A DNA stretch of 6,180 nucleotides. It comes from Candidatus Omnitrophota bacterium. Lineage in GTDB: Bacteria; Omnitrophota; Koll11; Zapsychrales; Aceulaceae. Under the pieces are notes generated by a model that was given only the letters and a program-made list of their open reading frames with translations, made no database searches and was not told the DNA's origin. Shown one piece after another: positions 6,159 through 6,180 of this stretch. Position numbers and translations under genes: made by a program. Within the stretch, counting starts at the first letter, position 1. Every line of letters begins with the position of its first letter. The DNA lies in the NCBI GenBank assembly GCA_029931885.1, contig JAOZRJ010000096.1, positions 1 to 6,180 of the forward strand, in the 5' to 3' direction.

Positions 6159-6180
6159 AAAATATATTCATCGAAATAGA

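Overview
The window is AT-rich bacterial DNA with every supported gene on the + strand. It looks like a chromosomal piece from an uncultured or anaerobic Gram-negative lineage. The style of the stand-alone receivers, the Cache/HAMP kinase and the small glycine-rich membrane protein resembles Omnitrophota and similar candidate phyla. That placement is an impression from general knowledge, held at low confidence, and nothing in the sequence proves it. There is no CRISPR array, tRNA, rRNA, transposase or obvious phage module.

Left part (1-3014), signalling. The window opens inside the last 60 codons of a gene whose C-terminus resembles HMGL-like (4-hydroxy-2-oxovalerate type) aldolases. Nineteen bases later comes a single-domain response regulator (203-577). 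A 91-base gap carrying a GC-rich hairpin separates it from a second single-domain response regulator (669-1040). This is followed after 25 bases by a 630-residue membrane sensor histidine kinase (1066-2958) with a periplasmic Cache-type sensor, HAMP, HisKA and HATPase domains. A clean rho-independent terminator (2984-3014) closes this block. Neither regulator has an output domain and the kinase has no receiver of its own, so the final output of this pathway is not encoded here.

Right part (3015-6158), NAD and Fe-S metabolism. A good sigma70-like promoter (3050-3077) precedes a tightly packed unit of four genes. It encodes NadA quinolinate synthase (3100-4032, GTG start), a NifS-type cysteine desulfurase (4035-5225), a NifU-like Fe-S scaffold with a C-terminal BFD-like [2Fe-2S] domain (5225-5824), and an 83-residue protein with two membrane segments (5849-6100). 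A strong terminator (6126-6158) ends it. NadA needs an oxygen-sensitive [4Fe-4S] cluster. NifS supplies sulfur from cysteine and NifU is the scaffold on which clusters are built, so the first three genes make sense as an enzyme with its own cluster-assembly pair. NadB and NadC, which flank nadA in many genomes, are not in the window.

No clearly new biological system is visible. The most unusual points are the nadA-nifS-nifU-membrane-protein linkage, the duplicated GxxWG motif in the small membrane protein, a short cysteine-bearing insertion in NifS, and the hairpin that abuts the ribosome binding site of the second response regulator.
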